A stretch of 64,000 bases of DNA from Phaeobacter gallaeciensis DSM 26640 (GTDB taxonomy: Bacteria > Pseudomonadota > Alphaproteobacteria > Rhodobacterales > Rhodobacteraceae), in assembly GCF_000511385.1 (NCBI RefSeq), contig NC_023139.1, positions 45,816-109,815 of the forward strand, read 5' to 3'. Made by a program: the position numbers and the translations under genes. The notes below the pieces were generated by a model that was not told where the DNA came from, did no database searches, and saw nothing but the letters and a program-made list of their open reading frames with translations. Below, one piece after another: positions 53,671-63,044 of the stretch. Within the stretch, counting starts at the first letter, position 1; each line of letters begins with the position of its first letter.

Positions 53671-54749
53671 ATGCTCTAGAAATCCGGAACCTCAGTAAGC
53701 GGTTTGGTAAGACCACGGCACTTGACGATGTCAGCTTGATTGTCCCCAAGGGGGATCTGGTGGTTTTGCTGGGACCAACCGGTGCTGGCAAGACCACGCT
53801 GCAAAGGCTGGTCGCCGGGTTAGAGACCCCGGATACAGGCCAAATCCTGATCAACGGCGAGGAGGTGACAGGATTGCAGCCCAATCAAAGGCCCGTTTCC
53901 ATGGTGTTTGAGAGCCTCGCACTCTATCCCAACCTTACCGCCTATGAAAACATCGCGCATCCTATGCGCATTCAGGGGCTGGCCGCACAGGACATAGACG
54001 CAAAGGTAACCGGACTCGCTGACATTCTTCGTGTCAGCCACATCCTTGACCGTAAGCCCGCATCGTTCAGCGGCGGCGAAAAACAACGTATCGCCATCGG
54101 CCGCACCCTGGCAAAACCTGCGGGCATCTACCTTTTAGATGAACCGCTTTCCAGTCTGGACGCTGTGTTGCGCAGCCAGTTGCGGTCTGAATTGAAACGT
54201 CTGCTCTCTGCAACCGGCCACAGCATCATCTTCGCGACTCCAGACTACACGGAAGCCCTGGCTCTGGGGGATAATGTCAATGTGATGATGAACGGGCGCA
54301 TCGTGCAGTCTGGGAGCGCAAATGAGCTCTACTCCATGCCAACAACTACAGAGATTGCCCAGTTCGTCGGCAATCCACCGATCAGTCTGGTACCCGGTCA
54401 GATCCTGCCCGCACCGGGCGGCGGGATAGAAACGGACCTGGCCGGCCTAAGGCTTGGGTTGCCACAAATTACTGCAGCCTCCTGTGATGGCAATGTCTTG
54501 ATGGGTATTCGCCCTGAAGACATAAGGGTTCACAAGGCCGAGAGCGCCGAACCAGGGACACAAACCGCGCGTGTCATTGACATGGAGCCACTGGGAAACA
54601 GAACCACGCTGATACTAGACATCAATGGAACCCAATTGACCGCGTCAGTTGAAACCGAGGAGAATCTGGACGCGCTCAGGACAGTGACAATAAATTTGGA
54701 GCCAAGCCGGTTGCACCTGTTCTCAAATGCAGGCCGCCGCCTGAGCTAG
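53667..54749 (+). CDS. ABC transporter ATP-binding protein B with degenerate Q-loop and switch
   Basis: 360 residues. Walker A G-P-T-G-A-G-K-T-T and signature F-S-G-G-E (134-138) are good, and Walker B L-L-D-E-P is kept. The Q-loop reads M-V-F-E-S (Glu82 for Gln) and the switch His is replaced: F-A-T-P-D-Y-T-E-A-L with Pro192. These losses pair with the altered signature in protein A, as expected if the two form a heterodimer with one working ATP site. Start overlaps the stop of A by 4 bp, supporting co-production. Confidence 0.87.
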   Translation: MNALEIRNLSKRFGKTTALDDVSLIVPKGDLVVLLGPTGAGKTTLQRLVAGLETPDTGQILINGEEVTGLQPNQRPVSMVFESLALYPNLTAYENIAHPMRIQGLAAQDIDAKVTGLADILRVSHILDRKPASFSGGEKQRIAIGRTLAKPAGIYLLDEPLSSLDAVLRSQLRSELKRLLSATGHSIIFATPDYTEALALGDNVNVMMNGRIVQSGSANELYSMPTTTEIAQFVGNPPISLVPGQILPAPGGGIETDLAGLRLGLPQITAASCDGNVLMGIRPEDIRVHKAESAEPGTQTARVIDMEPLGNRTTLILDINGTQLTASVETEENLDALRTVTINLEPSRLHLFSNAGRRLS

Positions 54750-54761
54750 ATGTAAGTGTGT

Positions 54762-55721
54762 TCAGCTTTGGCTGCTTGCTTCCTTGTTCAGATAGTGCGG
54801 TGCCAGGCTGATAGTTTCGAGGCACTTGTCGAGGATTTTCAATTCCCGGACCAAGTGATCCGCCAGCCGACGTACCTTTGTCGGCTGGCGCGCCAGCGGC
54901 GGGAAAACAAGCTGCAGATCCACGTTGGGCGGGCAATAGCTAATCAGTAAGGGCACCAGGCGGCCGTAGTTGATATCTTCAGCCACATCCCAAGCCGATT
55001 TTAGAGCAATGCCTTTACCCTCCAATGCCCATCTGCGCAGCACTTCTCCGTCATTGGTCGCCCGAGATCCGGTCACACGCTGGGTCAACGCCTTGGAATT
55101 TTCGACAAAGGTCCATGAGTCATTTTTATCGCCAAGAGAGGATAGAAGCATGCAGTCATGCACGGCCAGATCCTTTGGATGCTCCGGCATCCCCATGCGC
55201 TCGATGTAGCCGGGGGCCGCAACCGGAATGCGCTTGTTGGAAGAAATCCGGCGGATGCGCAGGCTGCTATCCATTAACGCTCCGTAGCGCACCGCGATGT
55301 CGATGCCGCGTTCGGTCAGATCCGCAACCCGGTCCGTGCAAACCAAATCCACCGAAATGCCCGGATTGCCTTCCACAAAGCGATCCAGCGACGGTGCAAT
55401 ATAGTTCCGTCCCAAATCGACAGGCGCAGTGACCTTGATTACCCCGGACAATTCCCGCTTCTCACGTGAGATATGCTCATCAAAAGCGGCCAGGTCGTTC
55501 AGCACATTAGAGGCAAGCTCAAGAAACTCCTCTCCGGCTGGGGTCAAATGCATCTGACGTGTTGTTCTGCGAAACAGGGTCGCGCCTATTGAACGCTCCA
55601 TAGCTGCCAGCCGCAGGGATGCGGAACCAGGCGAAATCCCCATATCACCCGCAGCGGCACTGAGAGAACCCAGTTCCACGATCCGCTTGAAAAGCCTCAG
55701 GTCAGATACCTTCTCGATCAT
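54762..55721 (-). CDS. LysR-family transcriptional regulator
   Basis: 319 residues. Winged helix D-L-R-L-F-K-R-I-V-E-L-G-S-L-S-A-A-A, with S-P-G-S-A-S-L-R-L-A-A-M-E-R recognition helix, then the effector domain (V-K-V-T-A-P-V-D-L-G-R, I-A-V-R-Y-G). It belongs with the CrgA-like subgroup. It is convergent with the ABC operon (12 bp gap) and divergent from the old-yellow-enzyme gene 129 bp away, whose expression it probably controls. Confidence 0.87.
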   Translation of the reverse strand: MIEKVSDLRLFKRIVELGSLSAAAGDMGISPGSASLRLAAMERSIGATLFRRTTRQMHLTPAGEEFLELASNVLNDLAAFDEHISREKRELSGVIKVTAPVDLGRNYIAPSLDRFVEGNPGISVDLVCTDRVADLTERGIDIAVRYGALMDSSLRIRRISSNKRIPVAAPGYIERMGMPEHPKDLAVHDCMLLSSLGDKNDSWTFVENSKALTQRVTGSRATNDGEVLRRWALEGKGIALKSAWDVAEDINYGRLVPLLISYCPPNVDLQLVFPPLARQPTKVRRLADHLVRELKILDKCLETISLAPHYLNKEASSQS

Positions 55722-55850
55722 ATTATTTTAGAATCCTAAAAGGTTTTGTACATTTGGTGTTATTAACAAAAATTGCTAAAAAAGCGAAGGTCCAATCGAG
55801 CAGGCAGAAAAACCCCTGCCTGAAATAAGTGACATTCGAAAGGACCATAC

Positions 55851-56963
55851 ATGAGCGACACTCTGTTCAAACCGCTAGAACTCGGTAACCTCAAACTGCC
55901 AAACCGTATTGCCCTTGCGCCCATGACGCGGGCGCGCACGACCCAGCCGGGCGATGTTCCCAATGCCATGATGGCCGCGTACTACGCTCAGCGCTCAACC
56001 GCAGGGTTGATCATTTCCGAAGCCACACAGATTTCCAGCCAAGGCAAAGGCTATTCATTCACCCCGGGCATCTTCACCGAGGATCAGATCGAAGGCTGGA
56101 AGCTGGTGACGGACGCGGTGCACAAGGCTGGTGGGCATATCTTTTTGCAACTCTGGCATGTTGGACGAATGAGCCATCAGAGCTTTCATGCCGACGGCAA
56201 ACCTGTGGCGCCTTCCGCACTCTCACCCGATGCTCAGGTTTGGATCGTAGACCCGGAAACCGGCGAAGGGGGAATGGTCGATTGCCCGGTTCCGCGCGCG
56301 CTCAGCGAGGCTGAAATCAAAGAGGTCATTCAGGATTTCCGCAAGGGTGCAGCCAATGCCATCGCCGCCGGTTTCGATGGCGTCGAAATCCACGGTGCCA
56401 ATGGCTACTTGATCGACGAGTTTCTTCGCCGCTCCTCGAACCAGCGCACTGATGCCTACGGCGGATCGCAAGAAAACCGTATCCGCTTCCTGCGTGAGGT
56501 CACGGAGGCCGTTGCCGATGAAATCGGGGCCGAGAAGACCGGCATCCGACTGTCCCCCTATATCACCCAGCGCAACATGGCGGATGATGAAATCATCGAA
56601 GTGATCCTGAAGGCCGCGACTGCAATGAACGACATCGGAATTGCCTATATTCACCTCTCCGAAGCGGATTGGGACGATGCTCCGATCGTGCCCGATCATT
56701 TCCGTCACGACCTGCGCAAGGCCTATTCAGGCGCCATTATCGTCGCAGGAAAATACACTCAAGAGCGCGGAGAGAAGATCGTAGCCGATGGGCTGGCCGA
56801 CATTGTTGCCTATGGCCGCCCCTTCATCGCCAACCCCGACCTGCCCCGCCGCTTTGCGGAAGGTCGGCCCTTGGCGGATTTCGACCCGGCAACCTTGTTC
56901 GGCGGAACAGAGGCTGGCTATTCCGATTATCCCGCCGCCGCCCCTGCCCCGGAAACCGTATAA
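55851..56963 (+). CDS. nemA: Old-yellow-enzyme family alkene reductase
   Basis: 370 residues, FMN-containing TIM barrel of the NemA/OYE group: N-R-I-A-L-A-P-M-T-R-A-R near residue 18, Q-L-W-H-V-G-R near 101, H-G-A-N-G-Y-L-I-D-E-F near 184 with the His/Asn substrate pair, R-F-L-R-E-V-T-E-A-V, and Y-G-R-P-F-I-A-N-P-D-L near the end. It reduces activated C=C bonds, nitro compounds or quinone-like electrophiles with NADPH. Site AAAGGA before ATG. A terminator lies downstream (57019). Confidence 0.9.
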   Translation: MSDTLFKPLELGNLKLPNRIALAPMTRARTTQPGDVPNAMMAAYYAQRSTAGLIISEATQISSQGKGYSFTPGIFTEDQIEGWKLVTDAVHKAGGHIFLQLWHVGRMSHQSFHADGKPVAPSALSPDAQVWIVDPETGEGGMVDCPVPRALSEAEIKEVIQDFRKGAANAIAAGFDGVEIHGANGYLIDEFLRRSSNQRTDAYGGSQENRIRFLREVTEAVADEIGAEKTGIRLSPYITQRNMADDEIIEVILKAATAMNDIGIAYIHLSEADWDDAPIVPDHFRHDLRKAYSGAIIVAGKYTQERGEKIVADGLADIVAYGRPFIANPDLPRRFAEGRPLADFDPATLFGGTEAGYSDYPAAAPAPETV

Positions 56964-57018
56964 CTAAAAAGTTGTCAAAGGAGGTGGCAGCTGGCTGGCA
57001 GCAACCTAACCAAGCAGA

Positions 57019-57050
57019 GAAAGAGCCTACTCTCAGGCTCTTTCTTTCTA
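57019..57050 (+). terminator. Rho-independent terminator
   Basis: 10-bp stem GAAAGAGCCT / AGGCTCTTTC with a 6-nt loop, followed by TTTCTA. It is 56 bp after the alkene reductase stop and lies before a convergent gene. Confidence 0.8.
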
Positions 57051-57090
57051 GCCCCTAACACGGGCCCCAAGATAAAACCCTTGGAGCGGG

Positions 57091-58023
57091 CTATTTGCCA
57101 GATACTACACCCCAAAGAAGCGCCAAGAGCATTATTACCGCACCCGACACCAGTATGAGGTTCAGGGGATCTTCCAGGAAGACGGCAGAACTCAGGAAGC
57201 CAATCACAGGTGACAAGGTGCTGATCAGTGCAATTTGCGCAACTGGAAGCAGCCGACCCACCGCCACCATCAGCCCAAAGCCAAGCCCTGTTGCCACTGG
57301 ACAAACAAACACGAGAAGCGCCAGCCCCCTTGCTGAGAGCGGACCGAGCTCCAACCCTCCTTCCACGGCCAAGGCGATGGGTAGAGAAACCAGCCCGGCG
57401 ATCAGGAATTGCCAAAACAGTGCATCTAGGACCTCGCCTGACCAAACATGCGATGCAATAAGCCGCATTGAGCAGGACCAGCACAGGGCAGCGGCCAGTA
57501 TCAACAAAAGCGGCGCGGCGTCACCAACGTGACCAGCGCCAAATAGGAACAACAAACAGCCCGCCGCAGAAAGCAGCGTTGGCCACAATCGGCTGGCAGA
57601 AACAGGTTGCCCGAAGATGATCCCATCGAGCAGAAGCAGCCAAACCGGCGTGGTGTAAATCAGAATACTTGCGGTACCCGCCGCCACCCATTGCAGCGCG
57701 AATGTCACCAACCCCATCTGGATCACAAATTGCAAGAACGCCACGCCAAGAATGACGCGCAAATCCCGCCTTTCGAACCGAGGCAGCCGATTCTTCAGAA
57801 CCAGAATGAAGGCAGCAATAACCGGCACGCTGAAGCAATAGCGTAGGGTCACCATCCAAAAAGGCGTCACATGGTGCAAAGCCAGTTTCATCACCGGCCA
57901 GTTAAGCCCAAGGATGATGACCGAAAGCCACAGCAGAAAATAGGGCCCGCGCAAATGCACGCACGGGCCGCTCAGTACATCGCGATTTGACCTAGGCAAC
58001 CAATGCTCCGCCTTCGATATCAA
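57091..58023 (-). CDS. EamA/DMT-family transporter
   Basis: 310 residues with ten predicted membrane segments in two EamA repeats: S-V-I-I-L-G-L-N-W-P-V-M-K near residue 34 and S-P-V-I-G-F-L-S-S-A-V-F-L near the end. Drug/metabolite exporters of this type release small organic compounds. The chosen start overlaps the SDR gene by 32 bp; starts at V/L codons some 15-25 residues in would remove the overlap and the non-hydrophobic leader. Confidence 0.82.
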   Translation of the reverse strand: MISKAEHWLPRSNRDVLSGPCVHLRGPYFLLWLSVIILGLNWPVMKLALHHVTPFWMVTLRYCFSVPVIAAFILVLKNRLPRFERRDLRVILGVAFLQFVIQMGLVTFALQWVAAGTASILIYTTPVWLLLLDGIIFGQPVSASRLWPTLLSAAGCLLFLFGAGHVGDAAPLLLILAAALCWSCSMRLIASHVWSGEVLDALFWQFLIAGLVSLPIALAVEGGLELGPLSARGLALLVFVCPVATGLGFGLMVAVGRLLPVAQIALISTLSPVIGFLSSAVFLEDPLNLILVSGAVIMLLALLWGVVSGK

Positions 58024-58663
58024 TCACAGTGCCGGTGACTGATGGCGTATCAATGGCAAAAAGATATCCGGCGGCCAGATCCTGGGCCTCCGCAACCCGG
58101 CCGGCTGGCAGATTTCCCGCTGCGTTCTGGTACATCTGCGCCCGTGCCTCAGTCGTCATCCCCGCATAGGCTTCTGTCTTGGTCAAACCGGGGCTGACCG
58201 CATTGACCCGCAGCGGCGCGAGTTCGCGCGCCAAGATTTTGACCGTTGCTTCAAGTGCGGCATTCATTGTCGTTTTTACAAAGGTTCCCGGCACTGTCCG
58301 GCGGGCAAGAAACCCCGTCGTCAATGTGATTGTACCGCCGGGGCGGATATGGGGCACTGCCGCCTGCACCGCCGCGACCGTACCCCAGAACTTTGTCTCG
58401 AATGCCGCCTTGGCTACAGTCAGATCCAACTCCGAGAGATTGCCCCCCGGCGCCTGTGATCCAGCTGTAATGACGAGATGATCAAAGCCCCCATGCTGCT
58501 CAAAAAACGCCTTGACCATTACCGGATCCGAAATGTCGAACCCGGTTGTACGACTCGCAGCGACAACTTCGCCAGGCCGCTCCTGCAGGGCCTCCACGAC
58601 GGCGCGACCAATTCCGGATGTGCCACCCACCACAAGGGTTCTCATTCTATCGTCAAAGCCCAT
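57992..58663 (-). CDS. Short-chain dehydrogenase/reductase family protein
   Basis: 223 residues. It has G-G-T-S-G-I-G-R-A-V near residue 13 for NAD(P) binding and F-V-K-T-T-M-N-A-A-L near 127, but the usual Y-x-x-x-K catalytic pair is not clear at this position, a feature of some atypical SDRs. ATG 58663 with GAGGA upstream. Overlaps the transporter gene and follows the VOC gene by 14 bp on the same strand, so the three form an operon. Confidence 0.78.
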   Translation of the reverse strand: MGFDDRMRTLVVGGTSGIGRAVVEALQERPGEVVAASRTTGFDISDPVMVKAFFEQHGGFDHLVITAGSQAPGGNLSELDLTVAKAAFETKFWGTVAAVQAAVPHIRPGGTITLTTGFLARRTVPGTFVKTTMNAALEATVKILARELAPLRVNAVSPGLTKTEAYAGMTTEARAQMYQNAAGNLPAGRVAEAQDLAAGYLFAIDTPSVTGTVIDIEGGALVA

Positions 58664-58677
58664 TTCACATATCCTCT

Positions 58678-59055
58678 TTAGTTCTGTGTATCGCGAAACA
58701 CCGCCTCGATCAGCGGGCCACCTGGTGTTCGGAAAAACAGTCTGCGTTCGCAGAGTTCCGGCAGTTCCATTGGCGCGTAGGCAATCTTCAGCCGCTCAAG
58801 CCTGTCTCGAAACCCGGCAAAGTCATCTAGCCTGAAACCGATGTGATCCCACGCCTCGCCACCATGAGCTAGCTGCCCTCCGAAAGAGCCGATCAGATGG
58901 ACAATCGGTTCCTCCCCGGAATAGAGCCAGTGACCCGGAATCCTTTCTATCGCTTTGGGACGCGGGCGTTCTTCCAAGTCTGGAAAGACCTCCAGAAAGA
59001 AGGCCCGCGCTCTGGGCAGGTCGGATGTGCGGATGGTGATGTGATCAAGCTGCAT
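58678..59055 (-). CDS. VOC-family (glyoxalase-like) protein
   Basis: 125 residues with one beta-alpha-beta-beta-beta pair: M-Q-L-D-H-I-T-I-R-T-S-D-L-P-R-A at the start and W-D-H-I-G-F-R near residue 75; His5, His77 and a C-terminal Glu (L-I-E-A-V-F-R) could bind a metal. ATG 59055 has GGGAG upstream; the longer frame to 59151 has no site. First gene of a minus-strand set with the SDR and EamA genes. Substrate unknown. Confidence 0.8.
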   Translation of the reverse strand: MQLDHITIRTSDLPRARAFFLEVFPDLEERPRPKAIERIPGHWLYSGEEPIVHLIGSFGGQLAHGGEAWDHIGFRLDDFAGFRDRLERLKIAYAPMELPELCERRLFFRTPGGPLIEAVFRDTQN

Positions 59056-59192
59056 GTCAGCTCCCTGTCTTTCCGGTCTGCAAGATGCGCCCAAAAGTGA
59101 CAGCGGAGTAGAGCACCAAAGCGAAAATGAGAGTTTGGCCAGGCTAAACAATCCGCATCACAGCGCCCCATCAATGACGTTGAATGCAAGGC

Positions 59193-59567
59193 TCAGCGTT
59201 TGAATTCGACGGTCACAAATACCAGCGGTGTGCTGCCGATGTTTTCTAGATCGTGGACAAAGAACTGACCGTCACAAATGTCATAGTGCCGGGTGTCGCC
59301 GGGCTGGTAATCCGTGTGCCGGATAGCGCCATCATGATAGTGAGAGCGCGATTTACCTTCCCCGATCACAGTCCAGAAGTAGCTTTCCTCATGACGATGA
59401 AAGGGTGCACGCTCTCCTGGCTGAAGCTCCAGATGCCAGATCCGCAGGCTATCTGTCTCGGACACAATCCGTGACCCAACCTGTCGGTTGTTCCAGTTCT
59501 CAACGATCTCCTGCCTCATCTCGGCTGGCCAGTCAGAAAAGTTCTCCAGACGGGGCTCTTCAAGCAT
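59193..59567 (-). CDS. Small cupin-domain protein
   Basis: 124 residues. Cupin block P-F-H-R-H-E-E-S-Y-F-W-T-V-I-G-E-G with His/His/Glu, and a later His in H-Y-D-I-C-D-G-Q-F-F-V-H-D. ATG 59567 with GGAGAG is preferred over upstream ATGs at 59579 and 59630. It is divergent from the TRAP operon at 59705, so it may handle the same compound; function unknown. Confidence 0.78.
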   Translation of the reverse strand: MLEEPRLENFSDWPAEMRQEIVENWNNRQVGSRIVSETDSLRIWHLELQPGERAPFHRHEESYFWTVIGEGKSRSHYHDGAIRHTDYQPGDTRHYDICDGQFFVHDLENIGSTPLVFVTVEFKR

Positions 59568-59704
59568 ATCACTCTCCATAAAGTTCGATTGATTGATATA
59601 TGAAGAGCATTTTTGGCAGAAAAACGTCAAGTAATTTCTTATTGACGATTCTTAATTGTATTTTTATTGATCATACGATCACTTATTCCATGGGAGGAAC
59701 CGCT

Positions 59705-60787
59705 ATGAGTACAAATCTGACCCGTCGCAGGTTTTTGAACGCAACATCGCTGGCCGCCGGCACTGCTGCACTTGCCACCCCTGCCCTTGCTCAGGGCGGG
59801 ACAGAGCTAAAGATGCTGACCTGCTGGCCTAAGAACTTCCCAGGGCTTGGCACCAGCGCAGAGCGTTTTGCACAGCGCGTTGCTGCCGCCAGCGAAGGCA
59901 AACTGCGCATCAAGGTCTTTGGCGCAGGTGAGGTTGTGGCCCCGTTTGAGGTCTTGGATGCCGTCGCCGCAGGCGCAGGCGATCTGACCCATGACACCCC
60001 ATACTACTGGTTCGGTAAGGACCCGGCCTTTGTCTATTTTGCGGTGGTCCCGTTCGGATTGACGGCGGACGAGCATTTCACTTGGCTGAAGTTTGGCGGC
60101 GGACAAGTGCTATGGGATGAGCTGGGCGCCGCCCATGGCGTAAAACCACTCGCCAACCTGAATACCGGTGCGCAGATGGGAGGTTGGTTCAAAGAACCGA
60201 TCAATAGCGCTGCAGATCTTCAGGGCCTGCGTATTCGCTATCCCGGGCTTGGCGGGCAGATGCTGGCCCGCCTTGGCGCGACACCGGTAAACATTCCAGG
60301 AGGAGAGCTGTTCACAGCACTACAATCTGGCACCATTGACGGGCTCGAATGGATTGCTCCATGGAACGACCTGGCCTTTGGCTTTCACCGCGCCGCGAAA
60401 CACTACTATTACCCCGGTTTCCACGAAATGGGACATACGATCTCTTCCCATGTGAATGCCGATGTCTGGGCCGGGCTCAGCGACAGCGAACAGGCCATCA
60501 TGCAAAGCGCCGCAGATGCGGAGTATGTGACCTCGCTTGCCGAGTACAATGCACGAAACCTCGACGCGTTGAACACGCTGGTGAGCAAGCATGATGTAGA
60601 GCTTCATGAATGGCCCTCAGAGATCGTCGCAGAGATGCAGCGTATTGCACCTGAGGTGCTGGCAGAAAGCGCCGCCAGAAGCGAAATGGCGACAAAGGTT
60701 CACCAAAGCTGGACCGCATTTCGCGACGCCCAACGTCAGTGGGGTGAAATTGGAGATTACGCCAACGCCCGCCTGAAACAGCGCTAA
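59705..60787 (+). CDS. TRAP transporter solute-binding protein (DctP-type), Tat signal
   Basis: 360 residues. The N-terminus T-R-R-R-F-L-N-A-T with a hydrophobic stretch and A-T-P-A-L-A-Q is a twin-arginine signal. The mature protein carries T-C-W-P-K-N-F-P-G-L-G-T, a block found in TRAP receptors for 2-oxo acids and similar acids, R-I-R-Y-P-G-L-G near residue 177 with the substrate-binding Arg, and G-L-E-W-I-A-P-W. ATG 59705 with GGGAGGAACC is clear; the 35-codon extension is upstream of it. Serves the DctQ/DctM proteins that follow. Confidence 0.88.
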   Translation: MSTNLTRRRFLNATSLAAGTAALATPALAQGGTELKMLTCWPKNFPGLGTSAERFAQRVAAASEGKLRIKVFGAGEVVAPFEVLDAVAAGAGDLTHDTPYYWFGKDPAFVYFAVVPFGLTADEHFTWLKFGGGQVLWDELGAAHGVKPLANLNTGAQMGGWFKEPINSAADLQGLRIRYPGLGGQMLARLGATPVNIPGGELFTALQSGTIDGLEWIAPWNDLAFGFHRAAKHYYYPGFHEMGHTISSHVNADVWAGLSDSEQAIMQSAADAEYVTSLAEYNARNLDALNTLVSKHDVELHEWPSEIVAEMQRIAPEVLAESAARSEMATKVHQSWTAFRDAQRQWGEIGDYANARLKQR

Positions 60788-60831
60788 TACTGCTTCGTCA
60801 TAGCTGGTCCTTGTCCACCCTTGCGGCCAGC

Positions 60832-60875
60832 TGATCCGATCCGGGAACCTAACCTCTTTCTCCCGGATCGGATCA
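60832..60875 (+). other. Long intercistronic hairpin between TRAP receptor and permease genes
   Basis: Perfect 14-bp inverted repeat TGATCCGATCCGGG / CCCGGATCGGATCA with a 16-nt pyrimidine-rich loop, 44 bp after the receptor stop and 61 bp before the DctQ start. There is no U-tract directly after the stem. Likely partial terminator or RNA stabiliser that raises receptor level over permease. Confidence 0.7.
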
Positions 60876-60936
60876 CCCTTTCCCAACACTCCAGCCAACG
60901 GATCTGCGCCTCTGCGCCGAAGACCGGGAAAAACAC

Positions 60937-61458
60937 ATGGAACAAAGAGAAACACATATGTCCCACTCCGGAGCTTTGGGGCAGGTTATTGCCTGGACCG
61001 GAGCTTTCAGCAGTTGGCTGGCCATCGCCATGGTCCTGCTCCAGTTTTGCGTGGTTGTCGCACGGTATCTATTCGATGCCGGATCTGTAATGGCTCAAGA
61101 GGCCATTCTCTATCTCTTTGGCACCATGTTCATGTTTGCCATGGCTGATGCCCTTGCCTCGGACCGGCATGTACGCGTCGATATGCTATACCACAGTTAT
61201 AGCGCGCGGCGGCGGCGTCTTATCGATGCGATTGGGATCCTGGTGTTCCTGTTGCCCCTCTGCGGCTTTATGCTTTGGACATCAAAGGACTACGTTCTCA
61301 ACAGCTGGGCCGCTCTGGAAGGCTCACGAGAGGCTGCTGGCCTGCCCGGCGTTTTTCTGTTTAAGACTGTCATTCCCGTTGCTCTCCTGCTGCTCATCCT
61401 GCAGGCCCTGTCGATCCTGAAGCGTTGTGTCGCGGTGAAAGGGGCCGACAATGGGTGA
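60937..61458 (+). CDS. dctQ: TRAP transporter small permease (DctQ-type)
   Basis: 173 residues with four membrane segments (about 17-38, 57-76, 95-117 and 142-162) and the typical Q-E-A-I-L-Y-L-F motif in segment 2 region. Starts at ATG 60937 or ATG 60958 are equally supported by weak upstream sites. It overlaps the DctM gene by 8 bp. Confidence 0.85.
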   Translation: MEQRETHMSHSGALGQVIAWTGAFSSWLAIAMVLLQFCVVVARYLFDAGSVMAQEAILYLFGTMFMFAMADALASDRHVRVDMLYHSYSARRRRLIDAIGILVFLLPLCGFMLWTSKDYVLNSWAALEGSREAAGLPGVFLFKTVIPVALLLLILQALSILKRCVAVKGADNG

Positions 61459-63001
61459 TATTCACACAGTTTATCTGGCTGCGCTTTTTGTAGGCCTGCT
61501 CCTTTGTCTGATGTCCGGCTTTCCGGTCGCCTTCGTTCTGGGAGGTGTGTCACTGCTCTTGGCTGGCGTTGGAATTCTCTTCCAACACTTTGACGCCTCA
61601 TTTCTTGCCGCCATGCCGCAGCGCATTTACGCGGCCATGACCAATGATGTTTTGCTGGCAGTGCCGCTCTTTGTTTTCATGGGAGCGATGCTTGAGCGAA
61701 GTGGTATCGCATCTGAACTCTTAGATGGCATCGGCCGGTTGTTTGGAAAACGGCGCGGGGGGCTTGGTTTTGCTATCACACTGGTAGGTGCTTTGCTTGC
61801 GGCTTCCACCGGAATCGTTGGTGCCACAGTGACAACGATGGCGCTGCTCTCCCTGCCGGTGATGTTGAAATGGGGCTACTCCCCGCGCCTAGCCGCCGGA
61901 TCAATCTGTGCTGCTGGGACACTCGGCCAGATCATTCCCCCTTCTCTGGTGCTGGTGCTATTGGCCGACACGATTTCCTCGGCCTATCAAAAAGCACAAT
62001 TAGCCCAGGGCAATTTCTCGCCAGATACAGTGTCGATCTCGGATCTCTTTGCAGGCGCAATTGTCCCAGGGATACTGATGGTAGTCGTGTTTCTGGTCTA
62101 CCAGGTCATGCTGACCTTTTTCAGGCCAGAGAGCTGCCCTCCGCCGCCGGAAACCGAGGCGGCTGAAATGACAATCTCACTGCGGGTCCTGTTAATCAGA
62201 CTGGTGCCTCCATTGGCATTGATCCTTGGTGTTCTCGGCTCAATACTTGGCGGGGTCGCAACGCCGACAGAATCCGCGTCTATCGGGGCCGCCGGTGCCA
62301 TTTTGCTGGCCGGGTTTGGATCAGAGCACCGAAAACACGCCAACATCGCACTTTTATTCCTCGCTTTGGCCGTCATTTCCAAGCAGGTCATCTTCAGCAC
62401 ATTTGACGTGCCGATCCTCGCGGAGCGCTTCATCCTTGCCGTACCGGTTCTGGTTTTCTTTGGGTATTTCGCCATCGCTCTGCTGCGTTGTGTCAAAATG
62501 GGAGCGATAGCCAGCTCCACGACCGAAACCGTTCGATTGAGTTCAATGGTCTTTATGATCCTAATTGGTGCCGCCATGCTATCACTGGTCTTTCGCGGTT
62601 TTGGCGGTGATGAGGCTGTGCAGCAGCTGATCTCAAAGGTTCCGGGCGGCCCCTATGCGGCGCTGGCGGCTGTTCTTGCCGTCATGTTCCTTCTGGGCTT
62701 CATTCTCGACTTCATCGAAATAATCTTTGTCATCGTGCCAACGATCGCCCCAGTCTTACTGATGTCTGGAATTGACCCGATCTGGCTTGCCATCCTGATA
62801 TCGCTCAACCTGCAAACCTCGTTCCTCACCCCACCCTTTGGGTTTGCGCTGTTCTATTTCCGCTCCGCTGCGCCTCCGGAAATTTCGACACGGTCAATTT
62901 ATCTTGGTGTCATGCCTTTTATCGGGCTGCAGCTCCTGGTCTTGATCCTTGTAGCCTTCATGCCGAGCATTTCCACATGGCTTCCCTATACACTAAGGTG
63001 A
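61451..63001 (+). CDS. dctM: TRAP transporter large permease (DctM-type)
   Basis: 516 residues, about twelve or more membrane segments. The first half has M-G-A-M-L-E-R-S-G-I-A near residue 75 and A-S-T-G-I-V-G-A-T-V near 118; the second has G-G-V-A-T-P-T-E-S-A-S-I-G-A near 270. It is longer than average DctM (about 430), with an insertion after residue 280 as seen in TRAP systems for 2-oxo acids and lactate. Completes the DctPQM set with the receptor at 59705. Confidence 0.9.
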   Translation: MGDIHTVYLAALFVGLLLCLMSGFPVAFVLGGVSLLLAGVGILFQHFDASFLAAMPQRIYAAMTNDVLLAVPLFVFMGAMLERSGIASELLDGIGRLFGKRRGGLGFAITLVGALLAASTGIVGATVTTMALLSLPVMLKWGYSPRLAAGSICAAGTLGQIIPPSLVLVLLADTISSAYQKAQLAQGNFSPDTVSISDLFAGAIVPGILMVVVFLVYQVMLTFFRPESCPPPPETEAAEMTISLRVLLIRLVPPLALILGVLGSILGGVATPTESASIGAAGAILLAGFGSEHRKHANIALLFLALAVISKQVIFSTFDVPILAERFILAVPVLVFFGYFAIALLRCVKMGAIASSTTETVRLSSMVFMILIGAAMLSLVFRGFGGDEAVQQLISKVPGGPYAALAAVLAVMFLLGFILDFIEIIFVIVPTIAPVLLMSGIDPIWLAILISLNLQTSFLTPPFGFALFYFRSAAPPEISTRSIYLGVMPFIGLQLLVLILVAFMPSISTWLPYTLR

Positions 63002-63044
63002 GCGAAGCGCCCTGGCCCGATTCCGGGCGGGTCGCTTTGGTGCA

